Positions 8,628-20,291 of a stretch of DNA of 64,000 bases are shown here, one piece after another. This DNA comes from Anaerolineae bacterium (GTDB taxonomy: Bacteria > Chloroflexota > Anaerolineae > 4572-78 > J111), in contig JAJVIM010000024.1 in NCBI GenBank assembly GCA_022071955.1, forward strand, positions 143,586 through 207,585, given 5' to 3'. The notes under the pieces are model-generated. The model did not search any database. It saw nothing but the letters and a program-made list of their open reading frames with translations, and was not told where the DNA came from. The translations under genes were made by a program, and so were the position numbers. The stretch's first letter is position 1, and every line of letters begins with the position of its first letter.

Positions 8628-9992
8628 ATGCCCATCAATGTTCAGTTTCGCCGAAGTATGGCGGCGGGGCTGGCCGGCTTAACCCTGCTGGCTTTGCTCG
8701 CGGCCTGCGGCGGCGAAACCCAGTCCAGCGCACCGACTCCGGCCGGTGAAACGCCAACTGCGGTGGCCAGTGCGGCTCAAACTGAAGCCACTGCCGAAAG
8801 TGCGACACCCACTACCGCACCCACCGCCAACGCCAACGACAACGCTGCTGCAAGTTCGGACTTGCCGGTTGCGCCGGTTGGCCCAACCGGTCCGGCATCG
8901 TGTACCCCCATCGAAATTCCCAACAACGCGCTCACCTCCCTGGCCAAAGCCGATGAATGGTCAAAGGGGCCGGAAAGCGCGCCCATCACCCTGATTGAGT
9001 ACGGCGATTTCCAGTGACCGGGCTGTGCCGGAATCACTCCCGTGTTGGAGCGAATAAAAGAAGATAATGGAGACAGCATCCGCCTGATTTACCGCCATTT
9101 TCCGTTGATCACCATTCACGATAAGGCCAAAATTACCGCCGAGGCAGCCGAAGCCGCCGGAGCGCAGGGTAAATTCTGGGAGATGCACGATATATTGTTT
9201 GAGCAGCAAGGTAACTGGAACTCGGTATCAGAAGCAGAGATGACCGATGTGCTGGTTGGATACGCCACAGACGTGGGCGTGCCCGATGTGCAACAGTTTC
9301 AGGCCGATCTGGAAAACCACACCTACGAAGAAAAAGTGATGGCTGCCTACCAGGAAGCAGTTGATGCCGGATTAACCGGCACGCCGTCGTTGATTGTGAA
9401 CCAGGTGGTTTTCCCCACGCAGCAGTTTGGCCTGTCGTATCCGGGCATCGATGCGTTTATCAAGCTGGTGTCCCTGCGCGATCACTGGTACACCGAACCT
9501 GAACAGGTAATCGATTCCCAGAAAAAATACACCGCCACTATCAAAACTGATAAAGGCGATATTGTGGTGGAGCTGTACAATGATACCGCGCCGGTTAATG
9601 TGAACAGTTTTGCCTTTTTGGCCAAAGATGGCTGGTACAAGAATACAACCTTCCATCGTGTGCTGGAAGGCTTTGTGGCCCAGGGCGGCGACCCGACCGG
9701 CACCGGCATCGGGTTTCCCGGTTATCGCTGCGATGACGAAGTGGTGGCCTCGCGCAAGTTTGATGGGCCGGGGATGGTGTCGCTGGCCAACAGCGGCCCC
9801 AACAGCAACGGCAGCCAGTTTTTCATCACGTTTGCCCCCGTGCCGCAGCTCGACGCCAATTTTACCATCATCGGCAAGGTGATTGAGGGCATGGACGTGG
9901 CCGAAAAACTGACGCCGCGCGACCCGCAAACCAACCCCACCGCGCCGGCGGGCGACAAAATTCTGGACATTGTGATTGACGAACAGGGGTAA
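8628..9992 (+). CDS. thioredoxin/DsbA-like domain fused to cyclophilin PPIase; probable selenocysteine lipoprotein (UGA at 9015-9017)
   Basis: One reading frame runs from ATG 8628 to TAA 9992 apart from a single TGA at codon 130. The N-terminus is a lipoprotein signal (LTLLALLAACGG, lipobox Cys at 27) and an Ala/Thr-rich linker. The text around the TGA is IEYGDFQ-TGA-PGCAGITPVLERI. DsbA-type domains have DFQCPxC here, so the TGA exactly replaces the first catalytic Cys and would give a U-P-G-C redox motif. The cis-Pro loop GTPSLIVN follows at about 250. Residues about 300-450 are a cyclophilin (FHRVLEGFVAQGGD, NGSQFFIT). The protein would be a surface-anchored oxidoreductase and prolyl isomerase for folding secreted proteins. 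A SECIS-like hairpin follows the TGA. The alternative is a nonsense mutation with a restart at GTG 9042, which would destroy the active site. Confidence 0.8.
9034..9053 (+). promoter_or_regulatory. candidate bacterial SECIS hairpin
   Basis: CTCC (9037-9040) pairs with GGAG (9047-9050) around a CGTGTT loop, extended past one A-C mismatch by two further pairs (9034-9035 with 9052-9053). The loop starts 23 bases after the TGA and has G as its second base. Known bacterial SECIS elements have a short apical stem, a G among the first loop bases and a spacing of roughly 16-37 bases, so this fits. A second small stem, CCGG/CCGG, lies at 9018-9031. Confidence 0.6.
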
Positions 9993-10048
9993 AACCGGGT
10001 AACATTGAGGTTATCTGGCTGTTAATAAAATAGAATAGGAGACAGAAA

Positions 10049-10840
10049 ATGTTGCTTCCAGAATACAACCGGCAATTTTTGGAAAAAGTAAAACGCGGTG
10101 AGCCTGTTTTCAACAACTCGGCCAAGTACGGGATTGAAATCAAAACCCTGTCGCAGATCACGGTGCCGATTACCGCCAAAGAGTACTGGCGGGTAGTGGG
10201 CGTTTATCACCTGACCGGGCCGGAAAATATGAGCAATCACCATATTTACTGTGACGTGATAGATGGCGACGGCCGGCGCATCAATCAGGCCCGGCTGGTA
10301 GTGACTCAAGGGAACGCGGCCCCGCTGTACGCGGTGGTCGACAAACCGGCCAACGAAGCCGGCACCAACTTCCCGCTCTGGTCGCACGATCTGGCTACGG
10401 TGGCCGTTTCTTACCCGGCAGACAACCCGCTGCCCAGCGAGTCGGTGGTGGGCATTCGCACCACCCACCCCGACGAGGAACCGGGCAACACCTGGGGGCA
10501 TCACTCGTTTTACGTGGTGTTCCAACTGACCACCGTACCGGAACCCACCGATAACGGCCCGCAGCCGCCTCTGATTGACGACAATACAACCACTACCCCG
10601 CCGGCGCTGTCTCTGGAAGAAACAATCGCGTTGGTTGGCCAGCCTCAGATTATCCCGCTCAACCCGGCCGCCATGTTTTACAAAGTAGCCCAGGATAAAA
10701 AACTGGGCGAACGGCTAACCAAAGAGTACGATGTTGAGTATATGGGCAATACCTATCGCGCTCAGATTTATGAAAAAGGAATTGTGTACGCTCAGGTTGG
10801 CGACTGGGGTAACGTAAAAGTTATCCCGCGCACCAACTAA
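10049..10840 (+). CDS. uncharacterised two-domain protein
   Basis: I do not recognise this 263-residue protein. It has no signal peptide or membrane segment. Residues about 1-175 look like a beta-rich domain (YWRVVGVYHLTG, IYCDVIDGDGRRINQARLVV, HHSFYVVFQLT). A Pro/Thr/Asp-rich linker at about 176-200 (DNTTTTPPALS) leads to a short alpha/beta C-terminal domain of about 65 residues (MFYKVAQDKKLGERLTKEYDV to WGNVKVIPRTN). A ribosome binding site (GGAGA) lies about 8 bases before the ATG, and a terminator follows. It may share transcription with the upstream thioredoxin-cyclophilin gene, 56 bases away. Confidence 0.75.
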   Translation: MLLPEYNRQFLEKVKRGEPVFNNSAKYGIEIKTLSQITVPITAKEYWRVVGVYHLTGPENMSNHHIYCDVIDGDGRRINQARLVVTQGNAAPLYAVVDKPANEAGTNFPLWSHDLATVAVSYPADNPLPSESVVGIRTTHPDEEPGNTWGHHSFYVVFQLTTVPEPTDNGPQPPLIDDNTTTTPPALSLEETIALVGQPQIIPLNPAAMFYKVAQDKKLGERLTKEYDVEYMGNTYRAQIYEKGIVYAQVGDWGNVKVIPRTN

Positions 10841-10864
10841 GCTCGCTGGTTTTGCCTGCCATTC

Positions 10865-10890
10865 AAAACGCTCCGGCAACGGGGCGTTTT
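10865..10890 (+). terminator. intrinsic terminator
   Basis: AAAACGCTCC and GGGGCGTTTT pair over ten positions (one G-T) with a GGCAAC loop; the stem itself ends in four T residues. It separates the uncharacterised gene from the DsbA-like gene. Confidence 0.8.
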
Positions 10891-10916
10891 GCTTGGGGCC
10901 ACAGAAAGGAATTTGG

Positions 10917-11558
10917 ATGACCACACCTATTGAAGCCATAGTTTATTACGACTACATGTGCCCCTACGCGTTTCGGATGCTGAGTTTATTGACCGAAATG
11001 GAGCAAATCCGCGTTGACCTGACGGTAACCTGGCGCTTCTTTTCGCTGGAAGAGAGTAACGCTGTGTCCCGCGGCCAGAGCGCAGACTGGCACATTTGGG
11101 AGCAGCCGCTCAATTACGAATCAGTGTTTGGCCGGCCGCACCGGCGCATTCTGGCTCCGTTTTTGGCCACGTACGCTGCCTCGCTGCAGGGGCCAGAGGC
11201 GCTGACTCGCTTTCGGCTGGCGGTTTTTCAGGCCTATCACAAAGAAAGACAGGATATATCTGACCCGGCCGTTTTGCTGGAAATTGCCCGGCAGGCGGCG
11301 CTGGAGCTGTCTGGCTTTACGGCGCACTGGCAGTCTGCCGCCGCGCGGGATCACCTGCGCGATGAACACCTTAGCGGCGTTGACGCCGGCGTGTTTGGTA
11401 CGCCAACCATCATCATTAACGGTTGTGAAGCCACATATTTGCGGCTGTCGGCCCTGTCTGAAAATCTTGAAGAGCGACACGCCTGCTTTGAAGAGTTGGT
11501 GCGCACGCTGACCCAGCGCCCCTATTTGCGGGAACTCAAACGGGCCAGCGGTGTGTAA
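10917..11558 (+). CDS. DsbA-family / HCCA isomerase-like thioredoxin-fold protein
   Basis: A cytoplasmic 213-residue member of the DsbA superfamily (FrnE / 2-hydroxychromene-2-carboxylate isomerase branch). The ATG at 10917 follows an AAAGGA ribosome binding site with good spacing and is preferred to one 24 bases earlier. The N-terminal strand IEAIVYYDYMCPYAFRM carries the active-site position, here C-P-Y-A rather than C-x-x-C, so it could not form the usual intramolecular disulfide. The helical insertion (about 50-150) and the cis-Pro loop FGTPTIIINGC (about 160-170) are present; C170 may be a substitute partner. The role is unknown; isomerase, glutathione-dependent or monothiol chemistry are all possible. 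Confidence 0.85.
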   Translation: MTTPIEAIVYYDYMCPYAFRMLSLLTEMEQIRVDLTVTWRFFSLEESNAVSRGQSADWHIWEQPLNYESVFGRPHRRILAPFLATYAASLQGPEALTRFRLAVFQAYHKERQDISDPAVLLEIARQAALELSGFTAHWQSAAARDHLRDEHLSGVDAGVFGTPTIIINGCEATYLRLSALSENLEERHACFEELVRTLTQRPYLRELKRASGV

Positions 11559-11592
11559 TTTGGTAAAATAATCATTATGGAGGAACAACTCA

Positions 11593-12615
11593 ATGAAAAA
11601 TGTTTTGGTGACTGGCGGGGCTGGCTTTATCGGCTCCAACTTTGTGCAGATGATGCTGGAGCGGTACAGCGATCTCAACCTGGTGGTGTACGATAAACTG
11701 ACCTACGCCGGCAACCCCGACAACCTGCTGCCGGTGGCAAAAAATCCGCATTACAGCTTTGTTGAAGGCGATATTTGTGACGCCGCCAAAGTAGACGAGG
11801 TGATGCGCCGGCACAACATCGACACCATTGTTAATTTTGCCGCTGAAACCCACGTTGACCGCTCGCTGATGGAGCCGGGTGGCTTTATCCAAACCGATGT
11901 GTACGGCACGTTTGTGCTGCTGGAAGCGGCCAAAAAATACCAGATTGAACGCTATCACCAGATCAGCACCGACGAAGTGTACGGCCAGGTGCTTGAGGGC
12001 CGCTCGGTTGAAACCGACTGTCTGCACACCCGCAGCCCCTATTCGGCGGCCAAAGCCGGCGGCGATTTGATGTGTCTGGCCTACTACACCAGCTTCAACC
12101 TGCCGGTTACCATCACCCGCGGCAGCAACAACATTGGCCCCTACCAGTACCCGGAAAAGGTGGTGCCCGTGTTTGTAACCAACGCCATCGACGACAAACC
12201 GCTGCCGCTGTACGGCGACGGCAGGCAGATGCGCGATTACCAGTTTGTGCTCGATCACTGCGATGGCATCGATGTGGTGCTGCGCAAAGGGAAAATTGGC
12301 GAGGTGTACAATTTGGGCACTGGTTCGGAAAACACCAATATTGAGCTGGCCCATCTTATTTTGAAGTTGCTCAACAAACCGGAGAGTCTCATTCAGCCCA
12401 TCACCGACCGCCCCGGCCACGATCGCCGCTACGCGCTCGATTGCGGCAAGGTCAAATCGCTGGGCTGGCAGAGCCAACACAATTTTGAGCAGGCCGTCGA
12501 AGCGACGGTTAAATGGTACGTGGACAACGAGGGGTGGTGGCGGAAAATCAAGGATGGCCGCCACTATCAGGAGTATTACCAGCGGCAATACGCCGGCCGC
12601 GAGGTAAACAAGTAA
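11593..12615 (+). CDS. rfbB: dTDP-glucose 4,6-dehydratase
   Basis: RfbB converts dTDP-glucose to dTDP-4-keto-6-deoxyglucose, the second step to dTDP-rhamnose and other deoxysugars for surface polysaccharides. The 340-residue protein starts MKNVLVTGGAGFIGSNF, the NAD-binding Rossmann motif, and has the FAAETHVDRS segment, the catalytic STDEVYG and YSAAKAGGDL (YxxxK), and RGSNNIGPYQYPEK. A GGAGGA ribosome binding site lies before the ATG. The companion genes rfbA, rfbC and rfbD are not adjacent. A strong terminator follows. Confidence 0.95.
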   Translation: MKNVLVTGGAGFIGSNFVQMMLERYSDLNLVVYDKLTYAGNPDNLLPVAKNPHYSFVEGDICDAAKVDEVMRRHNIDTIVNFAAETHVDRSLMEPGGFIQTDVYGTFVLLEAAKKYQIERYHQISTDEVYGQVLEGRSVETDCLHTRSPYSAAKAGGDLMCLAYYTSFNLPVTITRGSNNIGPYQYPEKVVPVFVTNAIDDKPLPLYGDGRQMRDYQFVLDHCDGIDVVLRKGKIGEVYNLGTGSENTNIELAHLILKLLNKPESLIQPITDRPGHDRRYALDCGKVKSLGWQSQHNFEQAVEATVKWYVDNEGWWRKIKDGRHYQEYYQRQYAGREVNK

Positions 12616-12639
12616 TTATTCTCATCTGTCGGGATTTAA

Positions 12640-12688
12640 GGGGTGAAACCGGGCGACGCCGCCGCTCGGTTTCACCCCTTTTTATTTT
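12640..12688 (+). terminator. strong intrinsic terminator after rfbB
   Basis: GGGGTGAAACCG (12640-12651) pairs perfectly with CGGTTTCACCCC (12667-12678), followed by TTTTTATTTT. The T tract runs into the 3' end of the convergent transglutaminase gene. Confidence 0.95.
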
Positions 12689-15024
12689 CTCAGCCAGCGC
12701 GGCAGCCGGTTTTTGATGGCTTGTTTGAGCATCGCCGGGCGTAGCCGCTGCCAGGCGCGGATTGGCTCCGCCGTCGATGGAAATTGGCCGGGCTGCGGCC
12801 GGCTGTAAGCCACCACCACGTACTCGCGGGCAATGGTGTCGATATCCGGGCTGTTGTCCGGCAGGGTGCGCCGCAAAACAGCGGCGTGCTCGTAGGGCGT
12901 TTGCCACGGGCGCAAATTCAGGCCCATCCATTTGGCCCATTTGACCATTTGCTGATAAAACCAGGCCACGGTTTCCGATTGCAACTCGGCCTGCATTTTG
13001 CGCCGCCGCCACAGAAATACGCCGCCGGCCAGCGCCGCCGCGCCCAGTACGGCCAGCCCGCCGCCAACTGCCGTCGGTGGCAGCGATATCTGCCGGTTAA
13101 ACAGCGGAATTGACAAATTAAAGGCAAAGGGCAGGCCGCCGCCAAAAGCCTCCTCATCAATGGGAATGTTGCCCGGCCGTTCCGGCGTTGGCACGTTTTG
13201 CCCGTTATTCTCCTGCAAATTGGCCCCGGCGGCAAAATCCTGCTCCGGCGACGTTTGGCGAATGATGGCCGGCTGTGCGGCGGTGGGTTCAAACTCTATC
13301 CAGCCGTAGCGCGGAAAATAAACCTCCACCCACGAGTGGGCATCGCGGCTGAGCACTTTAAAGGCGTTGGTCTCTGAATCGAAGGTGCCCCGGGCAAAAC
13401 CGGCCGCCAGCCGGGCCGGGATGCCCAGCGAGCGCAGCATCACAATCATCGAGGTGGCGTAGTAGTCGCAGTAGGCTTCTTTTTGGTTGAACAAAATGTA
13501 ATCCACTTTATCAACGCCGGGCGGTGGGGCGGCAATCGCTTCGTTGTAGGTAATGTTATTGCGCAGCCAGCGCTCGATGGCCTGGGCTTTGGCAAAGTTG
13601 TTGCCCGAATCGGCGGTGATTTGGCGGGCCAGCTCACGGGTGCGGTTAGTGATAGACGGCGGCAAATTGAGGTAGCGCTCGGTGACCCAGGCCGGGTAGT
13701 CGCTGCCGGCCGCGGCCAGTTGGGCTGTGGTGGCCCGGCTGGCCAGTGAAATCACCCGGTAGCTTTCGCCGCTGTCGATGGTGGCGCTGCTGCGCAAATA
13801 AGTGATTTCCTGCGCCCACGGGCTGCCGCCGCCTGTCCAGCTCGACACACCGGCAGTGGTCAGTTGGTCCTGGGTAAAGGCGCTAAAATTGGCCCGCGCC
13901 GAACGGTCCAGGTAAACCGGGTTAGACATAGTGTACAGCACGGTGGCGTTATCGCGGTGGAGGGTGTAGGTTTGAGTCACCGGCTCACGCATATCAAAAA
14001 CGGGCTGGGTGATGGGGTCATCCGGCCCAAACGAGGCTCTGTCTTCGTCGCGGGTCAGCCAGCCATCGCCAGTGTAATAATCGTACACCACCGCCCGCCA
14101 GTAGCGGCCAATACCATTTACCTGCACGTCCATCACCGGCTCATCGCTCAGGCGGCGCGGCCCGCCCAGCCGCAGCGATCCGCCAAAGGTGTCGTAGGCG
14201 TCGCGCTCGCGGTAGTTCAGGTCGGCAAACAGGCGGTTCCATTCGTCCTGCACATCCCGCCACCAAATGTTGTAGTCGTCCAGCACATCCAGCGTTTTGG
14301 CGCTGACCAGCGGCGGCGTTAGCCAGGCAAAGCCCACCACCAGCAGCGAAAACAACAGGCCGTCGCGCAGAAAATCAAAATTAATGTCGGGCCGGTAAAA
14401 CACGCCCTCGCTGCGCCACTGGCTTTGTTGCGCCTGCAAATTAAAGCGCACAATCAGCACCAGCGCGGCAATAATGTACAAAATAAAGTAAAACGTGAGG
14501 GCGGACACGTTGGCGCTGTCTTCCTGAATATCGCCAACGTAATACAGGTTGATCATCAGCACCAGCCCGCCGGGCACAATGGCCGGCCACGGTTTGCCGG
14601 AGCGAAAGATAAACCAGATGGTCAGGTAGCCCATAATCCAGACGATCACGCCCATCTGCAAAATGAACATCAGGTTATCGTAGCTGGTACCGCCCTGCAA
14701 CGCGGTGAGGTACCAGTTGTGCAGGCGCATGGCCAGCGTGTCCCATCGTTCCAGCCAGGTGTAGTAGCCCGGCAGCAGCCGGCTGGTTACCCAAAACGAC
14801 CAGCCAACCCCAATCACAAGGCTGAAAATGTGGGCCACAAACGCCGGCAGCAGACTCCGGGCCAGCATAATGCCCAGCAAAATAACTCCCACCCCCACAA
14901 AAGTGAGAATGTTAATGCCGCGAGTCCAGCCGGCCGCACCCACCCCCCAGGTGGCCAGCATAATCAGGGCGGCGGTTAAAAATACAATCGATTTGGTTTC
15001 GCTGATGTTGAGGCGTTGGTTCAT
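12682..15024 (-). CDS. TgpA-like membrane transglutaminase with C-terminal DUF4129
   Basis: A 780-residue membrane protein. Residues about 10-250 contain six to seven transmembrane helices, as in the TgpA/DUF3488 family. A long extracytoplasmic region follows, with the transglutaminase-like core at about 480-590: EAYCDYYATSMIVMLRSLG (catalytic Cys), VLSRDAHSWVEVYFPRYGW (His) and IEFEPTAA at the third position (Glu where Asp is common). A last transmembrane helix lies near 655-675 (AVLGAAALAGGVFLWRRR), followed by a cytoplasmic DUF4129 tail (PYEHAAVLRRTLPD). TgpA in Pseudomonas is needed for growth; the substrate is unknown. It is probably co-directional with the PBP gene at 15374. Confidence 0.9.
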   Translation of the reverse strand: MNQRLNISETKSIVFLTAALIMLATWGVGAAGWTRGINILTFVGVGVILLGIMLARSLLPAFVAHIFSLVIGVGWSFWVTSRLLPGYYTWLERWDTLAMRLHNWYLTALQGGTSYDNLMFILQMGVIVWIMGYLTIWFIFRSGKPWPAIVPGGLVLMINLYYVGDIQEDSANVSALTFYFILYIIAALVLIVRFNLQAQQSQWRSEGVFYRPDINFDFLRDGLLFSLLVVGFAWLTPPLVSAKTLDVLDDYNIWWRDVQDEWNRLFADLNYRERDAYDTFGGSLRLGGPRRLSDEPVMDVQVNGIGRYWRAVVYDYYTGDGWLTRDEDRASFGPDDPITQPVFDMREPVTQTYTLHRDNATVLYTMSNPVYLDRSARANFSAFTQDQLTTAGVSSWTGGGSPWAQEITYLRSSATIDSGESYRVISLASRATTAQLAAAGSDYPAWVTERYLNLPPSITNRTRELARQITADSGNNFAKAQAIERWLRNNITYNEAIAAPPPGVDKVDYILFNQKEAYCDYYATSMIVMLRSLGIPARLAAGFARGTFDSETNAFKVLSRDAHSWVEVYFPRYGWIEFEPTAAQPAIIRQTSPEQDFAAGANLQENNGQNVPTPERPGNIPIDEEAFGGGLPFAFNLSIPLFNRQISLPPTAVGGGLAVLGAAALAGGVFLWRRRKMQAELQSETVAWFYQQMVKWAKWMGLNLRPWQTPYEHAAVLRRTLPDNSPDIDTIAREYVVVAYSRPQPGQFPSTAEPIRAWQRLRPAMLKQAIKNRLPRWLRK

Positions 15025-15091
15025 AGATAACTACAAGTAAATAGTTGTTGTTGGTTACTTTACCCAATGAAGTTTGAAACTTATACTTTTG

Positions 15092-15258
15092 CCCTCATCC
15101 CCCTAACCCCCTTCTCCCCCTGAGAGAAGTACCCCTACGGGGCACAGGTGGGAGAAATTCTTTTGTGTGTTGTGTTTGCCGCCTTCGGCGGCAAACACAA
15201 CACACAGATTCCATTGCCCCCCTCCTCCGTTTACGGGGGAGGGGGTTGGGGGTGGGGG
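15092..15258. repeat. G/C-tract repeat with a 20-bp central palindrome
   Basis: The left arm CCCTCATCCCCCTAACCCC is followed by an imperfect CTTCTCCCC hairpin with a short insertion, then a perfect 20-base inverted repeat (15164-15183 with 15187-15206, loop TTC), then CCCCTCCTCCG / GGGGGAGGGGG and a GGTGGGGG arm. It fills most of the 349 bases between the transglutaminase and PBP genes. The outer arms match the other copies, but the palindrome sequence does not. Confidence 0.85.
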
Positions 15259-15373
15259 AAAAGTTTAAATCCCATTCTGATTTCAGTATTGTCATTGGTT
15301 ATTTGTCATTTGCCGGTTATCTGTCGGGAAACCAATGACGAATGACTACTGACCAATGACAAACGCGTTACAC

Positions 15374-18388
<3,015 letters not shown>

Positions 18389-18437
18389 AATTGCTGTATT
18401 TCAACCAGTCGCCCTGGTTTTTGCCTCTATTTCGAGT

Positions 18438-18501
18438 GTCACTCTGAGCCGGAGGCGAAGAGTCTGGCAGATTCTTCGCTCCCATCGGTCGCTCAGAATG
18501 A
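18438..18501. repeat. long imperfect palindrome of the GTCATTCTGAGC type
   Basis: GTCACTCTGAGCC at the left end mirrors GCTCAGAATGAC at the right end, and GCGAAGAGTCTG mirrors the internal ATTCTTCGC. The whole 64-base unit can fold into one hairpin. Similar REP-like palindromes are common in environmental bacterial genomes (recalled, not checked). Confidence 0.6.
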
Positions 18502-18577
18502 CATTTTAGGGAGTTATCAAACCCAGGCCAGTCTGGGTATTGGGGGAGATTATAACCGCGCCGGGGGTGGAGTCAAT

Positions 18578-18609
18578 AAAAAAAGCACAGCCGCCGTCAC
18601 TGTGCTTTT
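18578..18609 (-). terminator. terminator of infA
   Basis: AAAAGCACAG and CTGTGCTTTT form a ten-pair stem with a nine-base loop. On the minus strand it ends in a run of seven U residues. Confidence 0.93.
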
Positions 18610-18693
18610 AATTTAGCCACGAATTCAGTTAAAAATTTGCCGATAAAACGCCAACATTATCTGCTGATAAAACAATCGGGAAAATAACCCCGC

Positions 18694-18921
18694 TTATTTT
18701 TTGTAGCGATAGATAATCCGACCCCGGTCGAGGTCGTAGGGTGACAGTTCAACCCGAACCCGGTCACCCAACAGGACACGGATGTAAAACTTACGCATTT
18801 TGCCCGAAAGGTACGCCAACACCGTGTGCCCGTTTTCAAGCTCAACTCTGAAACTGGTGTTGGGCAGGGCTTCAACAATTTTGCCGTCCAGCACCAGTTT
18901 CTCTTCGGTAACTTCAGCCAT
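18694..18921 (-). CDS. infA: translation initiation factor IF-1
   Basis: IF-1 binds the A site of the 30S subunit during initiation. The 75-residue protein beginning MAEVTEEKLVLDGKIVEALP has the OB-fold signatures FRVELENGHTVLAYLSGKMRK, IRVLLGDRVRVELSPYDLDRGRI and ends IYRYKK. The correct start is the ATG at 18921, preceded by AAAGGAT; an upstream in-frame ATG would add 43 residues not found in IF-1. It stands alone here with its own consensus promoter and terminator, rather than between the usual ribosomal protein genes. Confidence 0.97.
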   Translation of the reverse strand: MAEVTEEKLVLDGKIVEALPNTSFRVELENGHTVLAYLSGKMRKFYIRVLLGDRVRVELSPYDLDRGRIIYRYKK

Positions 18922-19021
18922 AAATAATCCTTTTCTACTTAAACAAATAACCGAGGCGGAACCGAGTGCCTCGGAAAAGTTGTGTTTTTTGGGAAAGATG
19001 AAGGCATCGAACCCGGCACAT

Positions 19022-19050
19022 ATTGTAGCAGACAGACATAATCCTGTCAA
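19022..19050 (-). promoter_or_regulatory. consensus sigma70 promoter of infA
   Basis: On the minus strand TTGACA, exactly 17 bases, then TACAAT: a near-perfect housekeeping promoter about 100 bases upstream of the infA start codon. Confidence 0.9.
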
Positions 19051-19072
19051 TTTAGCCGTAAATCGACCGGAT

Positions 19073-20149
19073 TCAGCGGCTGCCGGCCTCGCGGGTCAGT
19101 TCGTAACACAGCCGCAGCAGGTCGTTGAAAATGGTTTTTTGATTGGCCTGATGCTGCGGGGGAGAGTCTTCGCCGTAGGAAAAGAAATAATGGTCGCCCT
19201 GCATCAGCCTTATCTGCGAAGGTTTAAAGTTGAAACCCTGCAGCAGTTCCAGCACATTGTCCATGCCTACAATCCGGTCTTTGTGGCCCAGCGCCACCCG
19301 GAAACGGTGCCAGTCGCGGCGGCGGGGCGGGTCGGTGGTGACGCCCAGCAGGTACAGGGTTTGGGCCAGCGTGCCAAAGGGAGTTTGGTTGTAAATGCGC
19401 AGGTGTTCGTTTTTTACCTGCGGGCTGGCGCCCGGCCCAAACAGATCGATAACGCGCGACGCCAGTGCATCTTTGACGGTGTTGAATGAGGGCAGGCCAA
19501 TGCTCACGCCCATCGTTTTGAAAAATGCTTTGCGTTGGGCATCATTGTGAAAGAGCGCCGGGGCCAGCGCGTACAAGGCATACGGTTGGTTGGCCCAGCC
19601 GGTGGTGTCTTTAAAAAAGAGCGCCGCGCCGCTCATCGAGTGGCCCACAAACAGGTAAAACGGCCGGCGGGTGCGGTTGACCGGCGGCGGCCACAGCCCA
19701 ATCGCTTCCAGCCAGAGTTCAATGGACTTCATCAGCGCCGGCGGGCTGCATTGTTCGGCCGATGGCGTGCTGTTGAGAAACGGCGATTGGCCAAAGCCGT
19801 TAACATCCAGATTGAAAACCAGAATATTTTTGTGTTTGCCGGTCAGCTTTACCGGCAGGTTTTCCCAGATTCTGTGGCTGCCCGTCCAGCCGTGCATAAA
19901 AAAAACAAAGCCGTCAACATCGGCCAGGTAGGCCCGAAAATCATCGTCGCGGCCGGGCACTTTAAAATAGAGGGCATGCCAGTACAGATCGGCCAGGCCG
20001 GTTTGCCGGCGAAACCTGTCGAGCGTTATCGACCCGGCCAGCCCGTGGCTGCGGGCCATGTGCGACAGGTAGCAGCGCTCGGTGATCACGTTTTCCTGGG
20101 TGTAATGGACGGCGGTTCTGATATTGGCCTGTTTTTGTGATCTTAACAT
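19073..20149 (-). CDS. alpha/beta-hydrolase fold protein
   Basis: A 358-residue cytoplasmic alpha/beta hydrolase. The oxyanion segment GFVFFMHGWTGSHRIWENLP (about 95-114) and the nucleophile elbow FVGHSMSGAAL (Ser near 183) are clear. The conserved late His is probably in MQGDHYFFSYGEDSP (about 325), and the acid in LGHKDRIVGMDN. The region between (about 195-290) is a longer helical lid. The substrate is unknown; esterase or lipase-like activity is plausible. It shares its upstream region with the divergent gene at 20292. Confidence 0.8.
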   Translation of the reverse strand: MLRSQKQANIRTAVHYTQENVITERCYLSHMARSHGLAGSITLDRFRRQTGLADLYWHALYFKVPGRDDDFRAYLADVDGFVFFMHGWTGSHRIWENLPVKLTGKHKNILVFNLDVNGFGQSPFLNSTPSAEQCSPPALMKSIELWLEAIGLWPPPVNRTRRPFYLFVGHSMSGAALFFKDTTGWANQPYALYALAPALFHNDAQRKAFFKTMGVSIGLPSFNTVKDALASRVIDLFGPGASPQVKNEHLRIYNQTPFGTLAQTLYLLGVTTDPPRRRDWHRFRVALGHKDRIVGMDNVLELLQGFNFKPSQIRLMQGDHYFFSYGEDSPPQHQANQKTIFNDLLRLCYELTREAGSR

Positions 20150-20222
20150 ACTTTGATTTTTCTTTAAGCCGGAGTAACCATCAATAGGCCGGGAGTACTG
20201 TTTGAAAGCTGATGGGCGATTC

Positions 20223-20252
20223 TTGGGGTTGCGCGTTGTGTTGTGCTATAAT
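20223..20252 (+). promoter_or_regulatory. promoter of the DUF4352 gene
   Basis: TTGGGG, 18 bases, then TATAAT preceded by TG at the extended -10 position. The ATG at 20292 follows 40 bases later with a GGGAG ribosome binding site. Confidence 0.75.
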
Positions 20253-20291
20253 GGCCGTTCTGTAACATCCTACTTTATACAGGGAGTCGAA

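Larger units (their letters stand above)
18389..18693. other. intergenic region between infA and the PBP gene
   Basis: About 305 bases holding a palindromic repeat (18438-18501) and the infA terminator (18578-18609). No gene is seen. Confidence 0.6.

Noticed and set aside
9042..9992. Separate gene starting at GTG 9042 after the TGA
   Set aside because: It is in the same frame as 8628 with no ribosome binding site, lacks the strand and Cys site of the thioredoxin fold, and would leave a 129-residue lipoprotein fragment. One recoded gene explains both parts.
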